A DNA stretch of 64,000 nucleotides. Origin: Catonia carolina (taxonomy: Eukaryota; Arthropoda; Insecta; Hemiptera; Achilidae). Numbering within the stretch: the first letter of the stretch is position 1; the number at the start of each line of letters is the position of its first letter. The translations under genes and the position numbers were made by a program. Below, piece after piece: positions 1-10,799 of the stretch. The DNA lies in the NCBI GenBank assembly GCA_035578175.1, contig JAQMRL010000008.1, forward strand, positions 64,419,541 to 64,483,540. The letters run 5' to 3'. The notes under the pieces are model-generated. The model did not search any database. It was not told the DNA's origin and saw only the letters and a program-made list of their open reading frames with translations.

Positions 1-180
1 TTTTTGCATTTTCTTAAATAACCGGGTGGGATAGTCGTATTCCTCTTTAGTTGTGAACCAAAACTTTTTGTAATTATTTCATCAGAATTGTATTTCGGTT
101 TAAGCCAAGTTTCGGTTGATTCTTTCTATACTTATTACTGAGAAAATAAAACCGTAACAGAAAAACATACCATTTAAAAC
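1..180. other. Unique AT-rich sequence
   Basis: No repeat family, RNA gene or credible reading frame is visible here. Confidence 0.5.
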
Positions 181-214
181 ATTTTCTATAAGCATATGCG
201 CCAACTGAAGAGTG

Positions 215-314
215 GGGAAAGTTTTTTGATAGTTGGAGAAGGGTCAATAGTTGGAAGTGTTAGAAGGGTTTGATAGTTGAAGGATAATTTTTTTGATAGT
301 TAGAGAAGGGTCAA
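215..314. repeat. Short degenerate minisatellite
   Basis: A motif of the form TTGATAGTTGGAGAAGGGT recurs about three times (near 225, 270 and 294) with roughly 33-bp spacing and small changes. Nothing suggests function; it looks like a local tandem duplication. Confidence 0.6.
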
Positions 315-620
315 CGATGATTAACAGGCGGATCGACAACAGGGGAATTGTATCGATGCCCAGTAATGGGAGTGGCAAAAACATTGCAAGCAGAGCAAGT
401 TCAGTCTTCAAGTGTTTTTTTAAATTGTAAAGTATTGTATTGTTTTATGGGTATAATAAAATAAAAGTTAAGAATGTCAGTACAGTAAACTTAATGCAAA
501 ATATTGGATTGCATACAGGTCGTTGCCTTTCACCTGTCGTATTTTCCATTTGAGTTCAAGAGGTTGTAACGAGTATACTGCACCGACAAACACATAAATA
601 GAAGACAGTAGATATACTTT
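315..620. other. Unique AT-rich sequence
   Basis: No gene or recognisable repeat is seen between the minisatellite and the SINE that follows. Confidence 0.4.
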
Positions 621-885
621 TTTCTCTTTTTTTATCCCTTATGTCTGTACGTTGCAATCTGTTCAATTCAGAACAATAAAGAACCCCGTTACCCAATGAT
701 ACGAGATAAGGATGATGTGCATGACGTGTAAAGAAAGTGTAGTCTTGTGCAGACACGGGCTGACCATTCCTGTGAGAGTGTGGTTAATTGAATTTGAACC
801 GTCAAAGTACACCGGTAACCACTATAGTATTCAAATCCGAATATAAATAACTATCTTTTCTGGGATTTGAACCAGGATATTATAC
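621..885 (-). repeat. SINE family C, copy 1 (head truncated)
   Basis: Minus-strand copy of the tRNA-derived SINE described at 12,228. It keeps the body and the B box (TGGTTCAAATCCC on the minus strand, about 868-880) but loses the A-box end. The short minus-strand reading frame across 556-756 is only this repeat. Confidence 0.75.
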
Positions 886-1373
886 TTAATACAATTTGTA
901 GTCTTACTTACTGGGTTATTGGAAGGAAATTGTCAATTAATACTTAGACATAATGCAGGAATAAAATCAATATGTTGCAGATTAACCGATAGTAATTAGT
1001 GTATGTATGCAATAACTTAATTTACATGTTGAATATTTCAGTTGTGTAACGATCGGTGACACTTTTAGACTTATTGTATGCACTCTGATTGTTTAACTTT
1101 TTTTAACAAGGTCGTTTAATGGCCTTTACGTGATTTACGATTTAGTATTCCCCAGTGCATTGATATAATGATAATATAATTTCTTTAACAGCGCGCATTC
1201 ATTTAGTGTTACAGTTGGCACGTGCCATCATTCCAGTGCTTTATTTGTATTTATTTACAAATAATAAAGGAATATTTACTATAAAATTTCTGTATGTGAT
1301 GAGGTTATTTATTTACCTCCATATTCAATTAAAATATCGTGGAAGGATGTTCGTCGTATTTGTTTTCTTGTTA
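886..1373. other. Unique AT-rich sequence
   Basis: No supported feature. The 98-residue plus-strand frame starting at 1206 is low-complexity and ends inside a SINE head, so it is not a gene. Confidence 0.4.
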
Positions 1374-1532
1374 GTTTTAAGTCGCATCAACATTTTGGTT
1401 ATTAGCGACTACTTTGGGTTAAGTAACGGTGGGTTTGAACTTTCAATAATTTTCCAGATCCTGGCCGGGAATCGAACTCAGGACCTCCGCTTTGAAGCGT
1501 AGCATGCTAACCACTAGGCCGCGAAGGCAGCC
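1374..1532 (-). repeat. SINE family D, copy 1
   Basis: Reads on the minus strand as a tRNA-like head (A-box-like TAGTGGTTAGCATGC and B-box GAGTTCGATTCC, about 1461-1530), then a body with TCTGGAAAATT and a tail containing GTCGCTAATAACC. tRNA-derived SINE; the cloverleaf is too degraded for a functional tRNA. Confidence 0.7.
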
Positions 1533-2390
1533 TGTTTGAGAAATCGAAAACAAAATCAAAGCAGCCATTTTAGAGAAAATCTCATAGAAGTGATTAAATC
1601 GTACAAATAAATTATTACTTCAGTTTGCCCGATTTTGATGAACATGTTCGTGTTAGGTTCCCTTGTGGTGCATAAGTAAAGTATTAAGTTTCAACGTGGT
1701 AAGATTTTTCTTTGTCGAGTTATTTTGTTCAAGCACTTACTAACAAATGCACACTAACCAATATAAACATGTTATTGTGTTCTAATAACATGCAGCAACA
1801 GCAGTAATAATGCTGCTTAAAATGTATCAAAATTGATATTTTTTAAAAGGTCTACATTTTCTAATGATTCCTGATTATAACAAGTCTTTTTTTATAACAA
1901 TTATTTGTGGGAAGAAAATATTAACAAACAATGAAAATCAATGCTATTTCCCTATGGTTCAAATTTTGTGGGACAACCGGTATATCATATTTTATTCGTA
2001 AATTTCATTTATTTGAAGTGAATTAAATTTAGGCCTATCATTAGTAAATTCTGTTTAGTATTTTATTTAACTATTTTGTAAATCGATATTGTTTTCGAAG
2101 GAAAACTAACTAAAAAATAATCAAGTTTTCTTTGCCCCGACATAGTTTGGTTAAATGTAAAGTGTGTAACGCTCATGAAAACCCCATGCATCCGCGGATT
2201 TCTCATCTAAACGTGGTTTTCCGTGGTCCGATATTATTAACTTCCCTGCGTGAAGTGCAAGTTATTAAACAGGTTCTGCAATAGTTAAGAGTACTGTAGT
2301 TCTAAGAAGGCTGACGTGTGAAATTTAATTAAAATTTTTATATTCAGTTATGGCTACTAGTTTTGTGGTGTTATTTACTTGCTTTTTTTA
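1533..2390. other. Unique AT-rich sequence
   Basis: No gene, known repeat or strong inverted repeat was recognised in this stretch. Confidence 0.4.
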
Positions 2391-3331
2391 CTTTCTCTTG
2401 CCTATATGAATATATAGGAAGGAAAGTATTGTTTTCATGTCGATTTTTCGAAATCGAGTTTTCACCGGATCTATACGTTTTTAGACCCCCTGAACCCAAA
2501 AAACATGTTTTTTAGCGATTGGTCTGCGCGCGCGTGTGTGTGTGTGTGTGAACAGAATATCTCAAGAACGGAACATCGTACGAACTTGAAACTTGAAACT
2601 TAAGTTACATACCACTACCGGACCCGACACGAACATTTTCATCAAAATCGGTCAACCGGAAGTAGTAGTTTATTCGTGTAATTTTTCACTTTTTTGCGAT
2701 TTTCTCAAAAACTGGTCCTACGATTTTTTTTAAAATCGCCTGGTTTATTCAATTTTTTATTCTCTACAAGATAGGGTAGGCGTCATGTTTGCTGAAATTC
2801 TGGGTGAGGCTGTTTTCACGTTAAAACATTTTCTTTTTAAGATTTCGGCTTAAATATGCATTTTAGCGCAAAACGTTATATAATAAAAGTTGTAGAAAAT
2901 GTAAAATTCTACAACTTTTATTTCAAACATTTTTTTGTAAAACGCTTAGTTTAGCGGTAATTAGCGATTTTCTGTTTTTTCTCACGAAAACGTGTGAAAA
3001 ATTGATTTTTTTAAGATTTCGGCCTTGGTATGCATTTTACGACAAAAGTGTATTTAATTAAATTTATACGAAATTAAAAGATCTACAACTTTTATTGAAA
3101 GCGTTTTTCTCTACAGAGCCTAGTTTAGCGTGAAAGAGTGATTTTCCGTATTTTGAAGCCAAACAGGTCGATTTTCATTTTCCGTCATTCACTCATGATT
3201 AAAATAAGGTTATGTTTTTAGAGGTTAGTTTTTTGTTTATTTCTAATGTTTTATTACTAATGTTAGGTTATATTGTTAATCATTTGCATTGGCAAGAGAA
3301 AGTTGTGTGAGTGTTTCACACCAGATTTTTT
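2391..3331 (+). mobile_element. Family A (Helentron-like non-autonomous element), copy 1, reference
   Basis: Full-length copy. It begins CTTTCTCTTGCC and ends GGCAAGAGAAAG (the reverse complement), followed by the hairpin GTGTGAGTGTTTCACAC, then CAGA and a T run. A CG/GT microsatellite lies at 2526-2550. The 3' half is two diverged tandem units (about 2838-3010 and 3011-3175), each holding a TCTACAACTTTTATT core and a TTAGTTTAGCG block. No protein is encoded. Sub-terminal inverted repeats, a 5'-proximal microsatellite, a 3' hairpin and insertion next to T runs match the described layout of Helentron-associated elements (DINE-1/HINE). The class assignment is inference; the family itself is certain from its copy number. 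Confidence 0.85.
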
Positions 3332-4888
3332 AATTTAAGAACGATTTATGTTATCTAAAACTGCTTATTTATTTACTTATTTACCTACCATCCATGAAAA
3401 ATATACCTAAAATGTTACATTTTAAATAGCTTATTAATCTACTTTCCAAAATATTTTTTCTTTATTTTCTGTTGTTTTTTTTGTAAAGAGCATTTAATTG
3501 TAAAGTTTAGTTGCTAAACTTTAAGGCTGAATTACTTGTACATGGTATATTTACTCTGAATTGGCACAACCATTTAATTATCACTCCATGTTAGAATAAA
3601 TATTTAAGTCTAAACCACTTTTTTTAGATTTATATACGTATCCTTAAGGATCTCTGAATCCAAAACATTTTTCAATTTTATAAAATGAATTTTTGAATAA
3701 ATTACTCTCATCTAAGAAAACTACTATACATTCGGCTTTACCGAATCGCGTAAGATTTTGCGTAGTACATTATTGAAAGTGAAAATAATTTAAAAAAATT
3801 ATAAATTATTTATTGGCCAAAAAGTATATTACTGTTGTCGATGGATCCGTCATAAAGCTATCGACTGTTAAGGTGAAGGTTTTAAGTCAGAGCATAGAAC
3901 ATTTTAACTTAATATCAACTAATTCATTAAACAGCACAAGTAGCCTACGTAGTTCTACGACATACCGATTATTCTGATCTATGCCACTTGATCATTTAAT
4001 TTGTTCTTAAAAATTTTTCTGTTTATTTTTCACGTCGTTTGTTTATTTAAAATTTAGTTAAGCTTTTTAATGGTTATACTGTATTGTATAGTTTACGAAT
4101 AAAGAATAAAAGTTAAAAAATTACTTTAAAACCACTAAAAACAGACTATTGTTGTGTATAAGTCACGAGATTGTCTTGTGCGTATATATGGGCTGCAAGG
4201 AAGGGAAGTGAAAATTTGCCGTGCTGCCAACCTTAACAGTGAGACACTACTCTTACATTTCACTACCGTATGGTTTCTACGTACATTTTGTAAGCTGTGG
4301 TTTATTCCGAGAAATGTTTTTTTCATAAACCTTATAAGATATAAATGTGATCTGTGATATTGCTTATAGCTTAATTACATGACTAGAAATGTTTGATTTA
4401 CTGTAATAACCAGCTACTTTGTTCCATTGGAACAATGTATTTTACGATTGAATCGCCTTCTTTACTATTGCTGTCACCGGCGTCTTCACTATCAGTCTCA
4501 TTAGTGAAACTGACTAATCGTTTCTTTTTTTATCAGGTGTCAACAAAACTGTTGAAGAATAGCTTCTTCACATTTTTAATTTCCTTCTGTATTTTGCGAA
4601 TTGTGGAAAGAGAACATCACAGTAGTTAGCCACTCGCTCATGGATTTTATTAAGAGGCAGGAAAGGCATTTTTGTTTAGCTTCAACTTCACAGGATTTTA
4701 TTACACTGCATATTAGATTCCGTTCCGCATTGTGAATAGTCTGCCCACGTTTTCGAGAAACTTACATTTCTGTTTACGGTCACAAACAGTTATACTGGTA
4801 CAGTTAACCTACAAAAGATTCCGAGATATACTGTGTATGTTGTGGGTATAGTATAAGTTTGTGTTTGTTGTACTAAAATTTACGCAGT
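3332..4888. other. Unique AT-rich sequence
   Basis: No supported gene. Three overlapping frames of 60-80 codons between 4135 and 4629 lack homology I can recognise and lie on both strands, as expected by chance. Confidence 0.4.
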
Positions 4889-5015
4889 CGCGCATGCGTA
4901 CTGACCCCCTTTACTCCTCTCTCTAAAGGAGTACCCCCTTTACTCCTCGTTGCAAACAAAAGCAAACTCGTGACTCAGTGTACAGTTAAACTGTACAACA
5001 AACTGTACAGTGTAG
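4889..5015. other. NRF1-like motif, direct repeats and TGTACAG palindromes
   Basis: CGCGCATGCG (4889-4898) resembles an NRF1 site. ACCCCCTTTACTCCTC occurs at 4904-4919 and again at 4933-4948. Then TGTACAGTTAAACTGTACA (4979-4997) is a perfect odd palindrome, and a third AACTGTACAG arm follows at 5001. Could be a transposon end or a regulatory patch; no partner end was found. Confidence 0.45.
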
Positions 5016-5479
5016 AATTAAATAGTGCGTGCTCTGTTGCAAATTGAATTACTATGTATAGTATCCTCAAATCATAATATTATCACCGTATTATTCCTTT
5101 TTTCCAAATAAACCGGAAGGAAATAAACCAATTCCAAAAGTTTGTCAGTGTTCTAGTAAATCAAATGGCAAGAGAAATAATGTGGCCGATTTAATAAATG
5201 TTTCTATTGGTAAAGTACCTTATACTTAAATCGGTTACAATTTTTATCAGCTTGTAGCATGTAGGGCTACGTTTTGGTACTACTGTAGTTAACTGTAAAG
5301 AGATCGGTTTTGACGCTTTGGTTCATGAAGTCTCCAATTTCTCTCATTTTGTGGTGGCCTTATTCACCAGCATCCTAAACATCGTTTTCTAAATCCTGAA
5401 ACTTTTTCGACTTTAACTGATCTGAGGCACTTCAGTAACGTTTATTATTCTGTACCACCTGATTGCCACCGGATGGTGA
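5016..5479. other. Unique AT-rich sequence
   Basis: Nothing recognisable between the palindromes and the next SINE. Confidence 0.35.
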
Positions 5480-5494
5480 GCATGAGAGGCATGG

Positions 5495-5882
5495 TTGTCG
5501 TGTTTAGGTCATAAGTTAAAAGGCTGGTTTGAACCTCTAGAGGCTTTACTAAGTAGAACGAGGAGTGACGTGGTTTACCTTCCTCACTGAGTGAAAACGT
5601 ATGCTTATCAGCTTGCCAGGCCTTCTGAAAAGCATCTACTTTCCACCCAGCAAATGACACCTTCTCTTCATTCACCACAAGGTCTGGCTGTATAGTAAAA
5701 TTTATTACTCTCTGAAGAGATAACTCTGACTAGTGTCGTTTGCACCTCTACCTCTTCTGTTCTTAAATACTTCAGTCATATAATTGACTGACCATGTGAT
5801 AAGAGATAGAACTAATTTTTGTAGCCCTGGAACTAGCAGATCGAGTGCAAATAATTTAACACTCTACCTGCCTGAAAAATGG
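5495..5882 (-). mobile_element. SINE-like family B, copy 1, with 15-bp target duplication
   Basis: Minus-strand, about 388 bp. Read on its own sense strand, the family begins TGCCCATAACAGGCAGG and ends at GACCTAAACAAC with an AAC-type tail. Conserved blocks include TGCACTCGATCTGCTAG, CAGACCCTGTGGTGAATG, TGAGGAAGGCAATGGTAAAC and GGTTCAAACC. The copy is flanked by perfect GCATGAGAGGCATGG repeats at 5480-5494 and 5883-5897. Long variable duplications plus an AAC tail indicate target-primed reverse transcription, so this is a SINE or LINE-mobilised element. No convincing A/B box pair is seen at its head, so the RNA of origin is open. Confidence 0.85.
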
Positions 5883-5897
5883 GCATGAGAGGCATGG

Positions 5898-6404
5898 AGA
5901 AACCTCAAATGTTAGGAAGCTTTAAAAATGGCCGTTTTAAATGTGTGCATCTGTGGCTTTGGCGTGGTAGTTGCCGTGACGATCGAGGAAGTGGATGACA
6001 CGGCGTCTTGTCCAGCGGAGGCGTCATCTTAATTTGCAGCAGTGCGTCGATGGCTGGTGTCTAGTCGGAGTTGTAGCGTGGAATTGAATGACAATAGGGC
6101 TTTATTCAAGGCGTTTTTCATCTTGCATACTGTTCTGAGAGGTCTGTTGTAGGGTGGGTTACTAGCTCTCTGCAATGCCGACGAAGGTCTCTATGTTGGA
6201 ACAGTTGCCGGACGGCAGCACAGTATCTAATTGAAGGAGCAACGGTGACGCGATGATAAACATTTACTTTTAGGAAAACTATTTGTCATGGAGTTATTTA
6301 TACTTACCTGAAATCCGAAATTGTTCAAAGTATTTCCTTCAACTTATTCCTGAGTTACTGTGTTAATTTAAAAAATAAAAAATTGATTTAAAATTCGTCC
6401 ACCT
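5898..6404. other. GC-richer unassigned stretch
   Basis: About 5930-6240 is clearly more GC-rich than its surroundings and reads like degraded coding or retroelement sequence, but no frame survives and no family was recognised. The rest is AT-rich. Confidence 0.3.
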
Positions 6405-6415
6405 TTTTAATAATT

Positions 6416-6804
6416 GTGTTGTTTAGGTCATCAGCCAAAAAGCTGGTTTGAACCTGTAGAGGTTTTACTAAGTAAAACGAGGAGTGAGGTGGTTTACCAT
6501 TGCCTTCCTCACTGAGTGGAAAAGTATGCTTATCAGCATGCCGGGCCCTCTGAAAAGGACATATTTTCCACTCTGCAAATGACACCTTCACTTCATTCAC
6601 CACACGGTCTGGCTGTATAATGAAATTCATTACTTTCAGAGGAGATAACTCTGATTAGTGTACACCTCTATCTCTTCTGTTCTTAAATGGTCCAGTCATT
6701 TAATTGGCTGATCATGTGATAAGAAACATAACTATTTATTTTAGCCCTGCAACGAACAGATTGAGTGTAAATAATTTGACACTCCACCCGTCTGTTATGG
6801 GCAG
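6416..6804 (-). mobile_element. SINE-like family B, copy 2, with 11-bp target duplication
   Basis: Complete minus-strand copy. TTTTAATAATT flanks it at 6405-6415 and 6805-6815, defining both ends exactly. Confidence 0.85.
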
Positions 6805-6815
6805 TTTTAATAATT

Positions 6816-7253
6816 ATGCAACGTAATTATTGGGAAGGGGTTAACCTCATTTATTATTATCAGTATTTGTAACCGATTAATAGTAGTGTAGACACGTTTC
6901 AGCAGAGAAGAGGCTGTGACCGTGTACTCAACAACAAATGGGTTACACTATTGATTTTTGATTGTAATCCAATAATATCCCGAAACTATCCTTCATGCCC
7001 CTCTAAACTCTCTATTAAACCATCCGCAAATGTATCAAATTTTGATAACCAATTCATAGTTACAACACGGTTCAGTTAAAATGCTATAGTGAAACAAGTA
7101 GTTACTGTAGGTATTTAAAAATCTGTATAAATTGTCATTTATTGGTTGGAATAATGTTTATAATTACAATTTAACCTGTTGAACAATTTTCGATTGTTCT
7201 AGTACACATGTGATCCATCAGAAGGCACAGTGTGTAGAAACTTGTTTTTTTTT
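6816..7253. other. Unique AT-rich sequence
   Basis: No feature recognised. Confidence 0.35.
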
Positions 7254-7388
7254 TACTTTTTCTTGCCTATATGAATATATAGTAAGGAAAGTGTTGTTTT
7301 CATGTCCATTTTTCGAATTCGAGTTTTCACCAAATCTAAACGTTTTCATGCCCACCGAACTCAAAAAACATGTTTTTAGCGATTGGCC

Positions 7389-7442
<54 letters not shown>

Positions 7443-8251
7443 TGCGCGCGCGCGCGTGTGTGTGTGTGAACAGAATATCTCAAGAACGGAACATAGCACG
7501 AACTTGAATCTTAAGTTAGATACCACTATTAGGACCTGACACAGACATTTTCATCAAAATCGGTCAACTGAAAGTAGTAAGTAGTTCATTCGTTTCATTT
7601 TTCACTTTTTTGCGATTTTCTTCAGAACGGCTCCTCGATTCGTTTTACAATCGCCTCATTTACTACATTTTTTTATGCTCTACAAGATAACGTAGGCGCC
7701 ATGTCTGCTGAAATTCTTTGGGAGGCTGTTCTCGTGGAAAAATGGTTTTTTTTAAATTGCGACCTTATTATGCATTTAAATGAAAAAAATGTATATAATA
7801 AAATTTGTAGAGAATTAAAAACGTACAATTTTTATTTAAAAAAAATTCTTTGATAACGCTTAGTTTAACGGTAGTTAGCAATTTTCTGTTTTTTTTTTCA
7901 TGAAAATCTGTAAAAAAAATCGATTTTTTAAGATTTCAGCCTTAGTACCTATGCATTTTACGACAAAAGTATGTAATAAAATTTATAGGAAATTAAAAGA
8001 TCTACAACCTTTATTTAAAGCATTTTTTCTACAGAGCCTAGTTTAGCGTCAAAAAGTGATTTTCCGTATTTTTAAGTCAAACTGAGGTTGGTTTTCATTT
8101 TGCATCATTCACTCATGATTAAAATTAGGTTATGTTTTTTGAGGTTAGTTTTTTGTTTATTTCTAATGTTTTATTATTAGTGTTAGGGTTCATTGGGTAT
8201 TATTTACATTGGCAAGAGAAAGTCGTGTGAGTTTTTCACACCAGATTTTTT
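7254..8251 (+). mobile_element. Family A, copy 2 (expanded microsatellite)
   Basis: Full length. The internal repeat is unusually long and mixed, running GT, then GA, then GC, then GT over 7390-7468. The overlapping frames on both strands at 7210-7539 are this microsatellite translated, not genes. Confidence 0.85.
7390..7468. repeat. Compound (GT)n(GA)n(GC)n microsatellite
   Basis: Alternating purine-pyrimidine tracts separated by a GA tract, at the position where every family A copy carries a GT run. Confidence 0.95.
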
Positions 8252-8359
8252 GCCTTAGTATGATATGTTCAATTGTGTAAGGCGATTTAGTTCGTTTTCA
8301 ATGGAATAAATGTTAGGGTCATATGTGCTTCATTGTTTATTATTAGGGGATGCGTCGTC

Positions 8360-8695
8360 ATTGGTAACAGTTTTTAAAACTGACGTCTGTCACTTTGTTT
8401 TGTCCTTCCGTCACACCCAGATGTCCGAAACTACAAGAGATAGCAACAAACTGTTTTCGGATTCGTAATCTCAACAGAAATTTAGTGGGCCTAATTAGTT
8501 TTGAAGTTCCGGTTTCGACCTGAAGTGTCCCAAAACCGGAAGTTAAAAAATTAAAATCGGAATTTAGAAACAGAAATAGTGTCATTCGATTCCTCTTAAA
8601 GAGCAAATACAGAAATCACTTATAGTTTTGGTCTTAAGTCAAAGATAAGACTTTTTTTAAATTTCCCCTAGTCATGAGGAGTGTCGCCTCATGAG
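8360..8695 (+). repeat. Repeat family K, copy 1
   Basis: Shares blocks such as CACACCCAGATGTC, CTACAAGAGATAGCAA and GAAGTTCCGGTTT with copies near 52,660 and, inverted, near 45,270. It is about 340 bp and ends in an ATGAGGAG / CTCATGAGG palindromic stretch. Class unknown. Confidence 0.65.
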
Positions 8696-8734
8696 GAATT
8701 TTTTATTTTTTAATTGCTCTTCTAATCTTTTTAA

Positions 8735-9116
8735 CTGCCTATAACAGGCAAGCGAGTGTTAATTTTTTGCACTCGATCTGCTAGTTTCTGGGCTACAAAA
8801 AATAATTCTGTTTCTTATCACATGGTCAGCCAGTTATATGAATGAAACATTTAAGAAGAGGTAGAAGTTAGTCAGAGTTATCTCCTGTTAGAGTGATGAA
8901 TTTCACTATACAGCCATTCCCTGTGGTGAATAAAGTGAAGGTGTCATTTTCAGAATGGAAATTGGGTGCTTTTTGGACGGCCTGGCATGCTGATAAGCAT
9001 ACTCTTTCAATTCAGTGAGGAAGGCAATAGTAAACCACTTCATTCTGCGTTTTTACTTAGTTAAACCTCTAGAGGTTCAAATCAGCCTTTTGGTTGTTGA
9101 TCTAAACAATAACAAC
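8735..9116 (+). mobile_element. SINE-like family B, copy 3, with 11-bp target duplication
   Basis: Plus-strand copy ending in an AACAATAACAAC tail. AATCTTTTTAA flanks it at 8724-8734 and 9117-9127. Confidence 0.85.
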
Positions 9117-9127
9117 AATCTTTTTAA

Positions 9128-9696
9128 TCGGAAATACACGTTTTCAGGCCTCCAAACAAAAACAAAAATCGTATTTTTAGGAGTTGGTCTGTGTGTGATT
9201 TCAAGAACGGAATATTGTATGAAGTTAAAACTTTGAACTTGTTTTGTATCTCTAGGAGATAAGTTATGAACATTTTCGTAAAAATCGTTCAACCTGAAGT
9301 AGTAGTTTATTTTTGCAATTATTTATTTTTTTGCGATTTTGTCAAAAATTGTCTCTTGTACTGATTTGTTTATGCCCTACACCAAAGCGTCCGTACTGAA
9401 CTTCTTCAGGAACCTGAGGTCTCGTGGTAAAAAATAAATTTTTTAAGATTCCAGCCTTAGTATGCATTCTATCACTAAATTGTAGTATAAAGTTATAGGA
9501 AATGAAAAAAATTCGAATTTTCCATCAACCATTTTTTCTACAGAGCCTCCTTGTTTAGCGTCCATTGGCGATTTTCCGTATTTTAAAGTCCTACAGAGGT
9601 TGATTTTCATTTTCACTTATGATTAAAATTAGGTTATATTTTCATTATTTACATTGGCAAGAGAAAGTTATTATGCGTGTTTCACACCAGATTTTT
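9128..9696 (+). mobile_element. Family A, copy 3 (5'-truncated, diverged)
   Basis: Begins inside the 5' region (ACACGTTTTCAGGCC) directly after the SINE's target duplication and runs to the 3' hairpin. It keeps only one of the two tandem 3' units. Confidence 0.75.
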
Positions 9697-10330
9697 AGTA
9701 CCCAGTCGTATTTGTGTCTGGGGGACTGAATAGGGTTTTTTTTATTAATTAACTGTCTAGTTCACTACACATTCATATAACCGAAAATCTATTTTTAAAT
9801 GTTACTACGGGCGTTGTTTTTTTCCAAAGTTCTTTGGTATTGTAATAATGAACATTTCGATTCAATTTCTTTGTCTGTTTTGTTTACCTCCTGCTGTATA
9901 CCACAATCGTGGTTCTCCCACTTTTTATCTCGAACTTCCTTCGACTTGTTTACTTAGTGCAGCTCTTTAAAAAATTGTGTATTCATCTAACGCAGACCCT
10001 TGTAACTTTACACCTGTTTGTTCCATATAATTCTCATTGAGAACTAATTTAATCCAATTTTACAGTCAGAATTCCTAAAACGATGGTTTAATTCTCACAC
10101 AACCTTACACTTTGAAAACAATTCACGTTGTACGAATAAAAATCGTTGAACTGGAAATAGAAATTTTATTGGCATCCGTATTAATCATTTAAGGGAAGAA
10201 ACACGTCTTTAGAGTGACTAAAAACGTGTTATTAGGTAAAATCTATTTTTTTTTTAAATATGGTACGATATCTGATTTTTTTAAGGTTTACGTACACGTA
10301 ATAACGTGTATGTAAACCACTGTTAATATT
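9697..10330. other. Unique AT-rich sequence
   Basis: No feature recognised. Confidence 0.35.
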
Positions 10331-10711
10331 TGCCCATAAAAGGCTGGTGGAGTGTTATATTATTGGCACTTGATCTGCTAGTTCCAGGGCTAGAAAAAAT
10401 AGTTCTGTTTCTAATAATCGCCTGCCAATTATATGACTGAAGCATTTAAGAGCAGAAGAGATAAAGGTGTAAAAGAAATTCTGAGTTATCTTTTCTTAGA
10501 GTAATGAATTCATTATACATCCAGACCCTGTGGTGAATGAAGTGAAGGTGTTATTTGTAAAGTAGATAGTAGCTGCTTTTCGGAGGGCCTGATATGCTGA
10601 TGCATATTCTTCTACTTAGTGAGGAAGGCATGGTAAATCAAATCACTCCTCGTTTTACTTAGAGCCTCTAGAGATTCAAACTAGCCTTTCAGGTGATGAC
10701 CTAAACAACAA
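10331..10711 (+). mobile_element. SINE-like family B, copy 4
   Basis: Complete, with a tail of AAACAACAAAC. No clear target duplication can be read. Confidence 0.75.
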
Positions 10712-10799
10712 ACTAACTTTATAAGCATAAATCGGATGTTTCAGTATTTTTAGATATTTTTGTCCTGTGAATAATTTTCAGAAGTTTTGAAAAATGATT

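Noticed and set aside
7210..7539. Open frames of about 100 codons on both strands
   Set aside because: They are the translated GT/GA/GC microsatellite and family A flanks.
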